A DNA stretch of 9,491 bases, taken from Pseudomonadota bacterium (GTDB taxonomy: Bacteria; Pseudomonadota; Alphaproteobacteria; Azospirillales; Azospirillaceae). Below, piece by piece: positions 8,957-9,491 of this stretch. How positions within the stretch are numbered: the first letter of the stretch is position 1; every line of letters begins with the position of its first letter. A model generated the notes under the pieces. The model was given only the letters and a program-made list of their open reading frames with translations, had not been told where the DNA came from and searched no databases. The translations under genes were made by a program, and so were the position numbers. The DNA lies in contig JAEYPE010000094.1 of assembly GCA_023411035.1 (NCBI GenBank), forward strand, positions 1 through 9,491. The letters are read 5' to 3'.

Positions 8957-9106
8957 CCAGCCCCGCCGGATTCGTTAATTATCTTTTGTTTGCGAATTGT
9001 AAGACAGCGGTTCCAGCCACACCAGAGAAAGCGCCCCGCCCAACCTTAGGCCAATGGCATTAGCTCTTTCGTCCAGGGCCTATGGGACGGGGCGTTCATT
9101 CAGGGA
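8957..9106. other. Spacer between dxs and the histidine kinase with an AT-rich upstream element
   Basis: 150 bp. The half next to the kinase (about 8970-9003) is markedly AT-rich for this genome. On the minus strand it contains GATAAT (8978-8983), which could be a -10 element of a kinase promoter, but no good -35 sits 16-18 bp upstream. A single TTTGCGAA (8989-8996) resembles a PccR half-site but has no partner. The half next to dxs holds the interrupted hairpin listed separately. No coding region is seen. Confidence 0.4.
9032..9094 (-). terminator. Interrupted long hairpin downstream of dxs, candidate terminator or structured leader
   Basis: Three nested blocks pair in register: CGCCCCG (9032-9038) with CGGGGCG (9088-9094), CCC (9039-9041) with GGG (9084-9086), and TAGGCC (9047-9052) with GGCCTA (9077-9082). 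That gives 16 Watson-Crick pairs with one bulge (9087), one asymmetric internal loop (9042-9046 against 9083) and a 24-base apical loop. On the minus strand the structure begins 12 nt after the dxs stop and is followed by CTTTCTC, a weak U-rich tail. Position suggests a dxs terminator. The large loop and internal loop are unusual for one, so a leader or attenuator of the kinase gene is the alternative. Confidence 0.5.
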
Positions 9107-9490
9107 TCAGGCCCGCACCGCCGCCGCTTCGATCCCCAGCGCCTGAAGGGCGGTGGCGACGATGTGGCGGGCGGCCAGCCCGGCTTCCTCATACTGCTTG
9201 GCCGGGCTGTCATGGTCGAGGAAGCGGTCGGGCAGGACCATCGGGCGGATCTTCAGCCCGCCATCCAGCAGGCCCGCCGTCGCCAGATGGTGCAGCACGA
9301 AGCTGCCGAAGCCGCCGACCGAGCCCTCCTCGACGGTGATCAGCACCTCATGCTCCAGCGCCAGCCGGCGCACCAGCTCCTCGTCCAGCGGCTTGGCGAA
9401 GCGGGCGTCGGCCACCGTGGTGGACAGGCCCCGCGCGCCCAGCTCCGCCGCCGCCTTGCGCGCCTCGGCCAGACGGGTGCCGTAGCTGAG
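9107..9490 (-). CDS. dxs: 1-deoxy-D-xylulose-5-phosphate synthase, C-terminal part; 5' end beyond the window
   Basis: The last 127 residues plus stop of DXS, the thiamine-diphosphate enzyme that condenses pyruvate and glyceraldehyde 3-phosphate in the first step of the MEP isoprenoid pathway (its product also feeds thiamine and pyridoxal synthesis). The visible part is the transketolase C-terminal domain. It opens LSYGTRLAEARKAAAELG, followed by STTVADARFAKPLDEEL, the conserved HEVLITVEEGSVGGFGSFVLHHL and VLPDRFLDHDSPAKQYEEAGL. These stretches are diagnostic of DXS rather than of other transketolases. The frame is open to the right edge (codon phase starts at 9490), and the gene is truncated by the window only. 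It lies upstream of the histidine kinase and tlyA on the same strand, separated from the kinase by 150 bp with a hairpin. Confidence 0.95.
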   Translation of the reverse strand, partial: LSYGTRLAEARKAAAELGARGLSTTVADARFAKPLDEELVRRLALEHEVLITVEEGSVGGFGSFVLHHLATAGLLDGGLKIRPMVLPDRFLDHDSPAKQYEEAGLAARHIVATALQALGIEAAAVRA

Positions 9491-9491
9491 G

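Noticed and set aside
8989..8996. TTTGCGAA ahead of the histidine kinase as a second PccR operator
   Set aside because: It is a lone half-site without a partner at 12-bp spacing. Similar single copies occur inside coding DNA (for example CTTGCGAA at 6461-6468), so chance is likely.

Overview
The window looks like chromosomal DNA of a high-GC alphaproteobacterium, most likely Rhodospirillales and close to Azospirillum. This rests on strong G/C third-position bias, the protein sequences read by eye, a pcc-mcm cluster with a divergent ScfR-type regulator, and a dxs/tlyA neighbourhood. No database search was possible, so the taxonomic call is an inference.

Region 1 (1-5440, all minus strand) is a propionyl-CoA assimilation operon. 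Reading in the direction of transcription it holds pccB (carboxyltransferase subunit of propionyl-CoA carboxylase), pccA (biotin carboxylase plus biotin carrier subunit), bioY (biotin transporter S component) and the N-terminal 372 codons of methylmalonyl-CoA mutase, which runs off the left edge. The enzymes turn propionyl-CoA into methylmalonyl-CoA and then succinyl-CoA; the epimerase is not in the window. BioY supplies the cofactor that PccA carries. Gaps are 14, 39 and 133 bp, and the last one holds a REP-like palindrome.

Region 2 (5441-5659) is a divergent control region. It is rich in TTGCGAA/TTTGCAAA half-sites, including one pair with the 4-bp spacing expected of a PccR operator, and it has a reasonable sigma-70-type promoter facing pccB. 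Plus-strand pccR (5660-7108) encodes the ScfR-family regulator expected to read these sites.

Region 3 (7125-9491, all minus strand) is a separate unit that converges on pccR. It holds the C-terminus of dxs (1-deoxy-D-xylulose-5-phosphate synthase), a PAS-HisKA_2/HWE-type sensor histidine kinase, and tlyA (rRNA 2'-O-methyltransferase). A long interrupted hairpin follows dxs, and a small hairpin sits in the narrow gap between the convergent pccR and tlyA ends.

I see no tRNA, rRNA, CRISPR array, insertion sequence or phage gene. Most of the window is well-known metabolism. The parts most worth a second look are the operator cluster, the degenerate protease-like centre of PccR, bioY inside the operon, and the structured spacer after dxs.
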